In this document: in pieces, positions 61,681 to 64,000 of the stretch
How positions within the stretch are numbered: the first letter of the stretch is position 1
Layout of the letters: each line of letters begins with the position of its first letter
NCBI GenBank assembly: GCA_013397455.1
Contig: VYZB01000239.1
Location: forward strand, 930,283-994,282
DNA from: Crotophaga sulcirostris
Lineage: Eukaryota > Chordata > Aves > Cuculiformes > Crotophagidae
Reading direction: 5' to 3'
Length of the DNA: 64,000 nt
The notes under the pieces: model-generated
Databases searched by the model: none
What the model was told of the DNA's origin: nothing
What the model saw: only the letters and a program-made list of their open reading frames with translations
Position numbers and translations under genes: made by a program

Positions 61681-63701
61681 AGGTTAAAAAAGTTTGTTTA
61701 CGATTCCTCTGGCTTTCAGTTCTCATTCTTGTATCCTTCCTGAACTCCCAGTGTCCCAGGAGATTCCTCTCAGTGATGGATACAATGTGGTTTTCCTCTT
61801 GTTCTAAAAACCCATTCATTCATCACACTAGGTGGGGTACATTCTTTAAGCACTGGAATGAGAGCTGGTCAGCACAAAATGGCATGGATGAGAGAAAAAA
61901 CATGGTGAAAACAGACCAAGGAGGAGTCCAGAGAGCACAAAAAACCCTCCTACCAGTCACGAGGCCTTGTACCAAGCAGCCCACAGAATCTGCCTCTCAA
62001 AAACTCCCTCAGTCTCAACTGATGTTCTAATTATTATGAGGCATTAAGGATTATTAACCTTAAACTGGAATATCCACTAAAAAAATCAGATTTTTTCCTC
62101 ATCTCTGAGACCTGTTCAGAGGAGGTGCCCAAAAAAGAACTGCTCAGTGCACAGCCTGCATTAGCATTGCCTACATAATGAGCCAGCTTCACAGACAGAA
62201 AGCATTACAAGTATTTTCCACGTAACTGTTTAATATACAGTTACTTTTTTTTTTCCATTTATATTTTCTGCTTCATGGTAGCTACACTCATCCTCTTAAG
62301 TCTCCCATACAACTGCCGAAGAAGATCCCTGAGAAAATACAGACCAGCTTCTGCTCCATCTGAAGGCGTACACGTCACTATAAGCTATGTCTCATCATTT
62401 CCTTTTCACGTTAGAATCAAAAGGAATTAGGATGTAATTAACACACATCAAATAACAAAACTACTCAGAAGATTACTGAGAAAATTCCCTTTTACAATCA
62501 GATGGCATTACTATCAAGGTTTGCCTTTGTGCATACAGATGTCAATACTGACTGAAGTTCTCAGTCGTGGAAGATTTGACTGCCATAAGCACAGCTATGA
62601 CTTTGGGACACGTCTCAAAACTCAAGGAATGTCATTTTCATCCATAGGGGTAATTACTATTGCAACATGTACACATCAGCAAAATGACTGTTTTAAAACT
62701 CAAGTTGTTTATATAAGCAAAATGCCAGAGCACATTTTGAATTCAGAGCTAAAAGCACTGTTGCACTGTTGGCATAGAAAAAAATTAAACGCTGAAGTTG
62801 AAATCTTTTTACTGCTGTTGATTTTCTTGTACCACTAATCTACATGATCTGTTATTTAATCTACCAGTCACTAATTGGCCAGTGATAATGACTTTTTTTT
62901 TAGAAGACCTGTCCTTAAATGCAGAAAGTAGGCAGTTGTCACAGCCCCAGAGGAGACACTCATAGGGCAGAAGATGTCTGCCTGCTGAAGGCAGACCAGA
63001 GGCAAGGTGATTATCACATCTTGGGTTACAGCAGCTCCTCAGGATGGGATTTCAGATGTAGGCAAGGTGCAACACAACACTATTTTGTTGTAGGAAGCTG
63101 AAATGTGCAGCAAAGGAAGCGTGTTTTATTTTTAAAATGGGACTCTTCTTTTTCCCTCCTCCAAGATCTCCTATTTCTAAAACTTGTTAGCATTGAAGTA
63201 CTATAGCAACACAGAAAAACAAGTTTCCCCTTTTCCTTAAATTTTGCTTTATTTCCCCAATAGCCAGTTTCTAAAGCATGAAAAAACAATTCCAATAGAG
63301 AAAAGCCCACTTTAAAGGGGAAAGTTTAACATTTTACAACAGTCTATACCTTATTTCAGCAGAAGTCCAAACACAATGTTCTTCCTGTCCCAAGCTTTGT
63401 TATCCAACGGAAATCCTTTCGATAGAAGCATAGATGGGTCAAAACAAACCAGAACTACTGCATTCAGAAAGAAAAAAGAAGTTCCCATTCCCACATATTA
63501 TTCTGTTCAAAGTGTATTTGATAGCATTTACTGGTGTCCAGAGTAAATCCAAAATTCAGATCACCTCACGCTAGCAGTGCTGTCAAGCAAAACAGGACAA
63601 TTCTTCCCAACTTGGGGTACACAGGTGTATTATCACAAAATTTGGGGTCATAGATCAGAATCCAGAATGAAAAATCTACGCCAATCTTAAAGAGATATGA
63701 T
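61681..63701. other. Non-coding sequence between the duplicated copies
   Basis: About 2 kb of AT-rich sequence with T-rich runs at 62244-62255 and 62892-62901. No recognisable gene or repeat. Confidence 0.55.
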
Positions 63702-63837
63702 CTGAAACCCTTGTTTCTATCTTTTGCACCGACCTACCCCAATAATAAGTTTCATGGCCACTGTGGTCTGCTCAGAAATGAGTAGCCTGTGACCACAGAC
63801 AACCATCCACCAGGTAACATTAAACATTATCCTCTCA
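63702..63837 (+). repeat. Direct duplication, copy 2
   Basis: Partner of 61554-61680. The core begins 'gtttcatggccactgtggtc' at 63749. It differs from copy 1 by about ten substitutions and a one-base gap in 90 bases, and has some ten extra bases in the left part ('gcaccgaccta' region). Sequence after 63837 no longer matches. Confidence 0.9.
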
Positions 63838-64000
63838 TATAGGATAAGGAATCGATATGGAAATAAATAGGATATAATATTTTCCTCATTCACAAATTTG
63901 TTTTAAGGGGCTTCATCTCTATTCCGTCCTAGAATTTAAAGAAAGCCCACTTTTAAAACTTAATTAAGCTACAGCTGGGTAAGTCAATAAAAATGTTACC

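Noticed and set aside
1..64000. CRISPR array, bacterial operons, endogenous retrovirus, mitochondrial insert
   Set aside because: No spaced direct repeats, ribosome-binding-site-led gene runs, gag/pol-like frames, paired LTRs or mitochondrial gene order were seen. All recognisable mobile DNA is CR1 or mariner.

Overview
This window looks like avian nuclear DNA, and it is almost entirely non-coding. The diagnostic signal is a set of CR1 LINE fragments. Most carry the characteristic 3' segment (a 'cccttccaacccaaaccatt' block, exact or diverged) and several end in the short 'attctatg' tail. The base composition is AT-rich, there are no operon-like dense reading frames, and no open frame exceeds about 220 codons. 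The subfamily mix suggests a neoavian bird more than a landfowl, but that is inference from memory of the families and is not proven. One 15-base run of N (38295-38309) shows this is an assembled scaffold.

Layout. Bases 1-7187 are unique sequence with a 15-bp x3 minisatellite and a pyrimidine-skewed tract. Bases 7188-13581 hold two short CR1 3' ends. Bases 13582-13965 hold the decayed C-terminal part of a Tc1/mariner transposase gene. A long, mostly unique stretch to 22384 is followed by a CR1 copy on the minus strand, 22385-22936. Bases 28541-29724 hold two further CR1 pieces. Bases 29725-40415 are unique and include the assembly gap. Bases 40416-54270 are the repeat-rich part: CR1 copies at 40807, 43083, 44281, 47041, 48001, 51636 and 54112, in both orientations. 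Bases 54271-64000 are largely unique, apart from a 130-bp direct duplication (61554-61680 and 63702-63837).

I recognise no host protein-coding exon, tRNA, rRNA or snoRNA. The window is therefore best read as intergenic or deep-intronic. Several segments are bounded by good splice signals. The best is a purine-rich 368-base segment on the plus strand (52085-52452), which would be a non-coding exon. There is also a weaker minus-strand series with compatible reading phases. These are offered as low-confidence candidates because pseudo-exons of this kind are common by chance in vertebrate DNA.

The genuinely recognisable genes here are transposon remnants: the CR1 reverse-transcriptase-frame tails and the mariner transposase. 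None can be active. I found no convincing new biological system. The most check-worthy items are the unexplained direct duplication, the inverted CR1 pair sharing a 5' truncation point, a CR1 copy with an internal deletion, and the 52 kb candidate exon.
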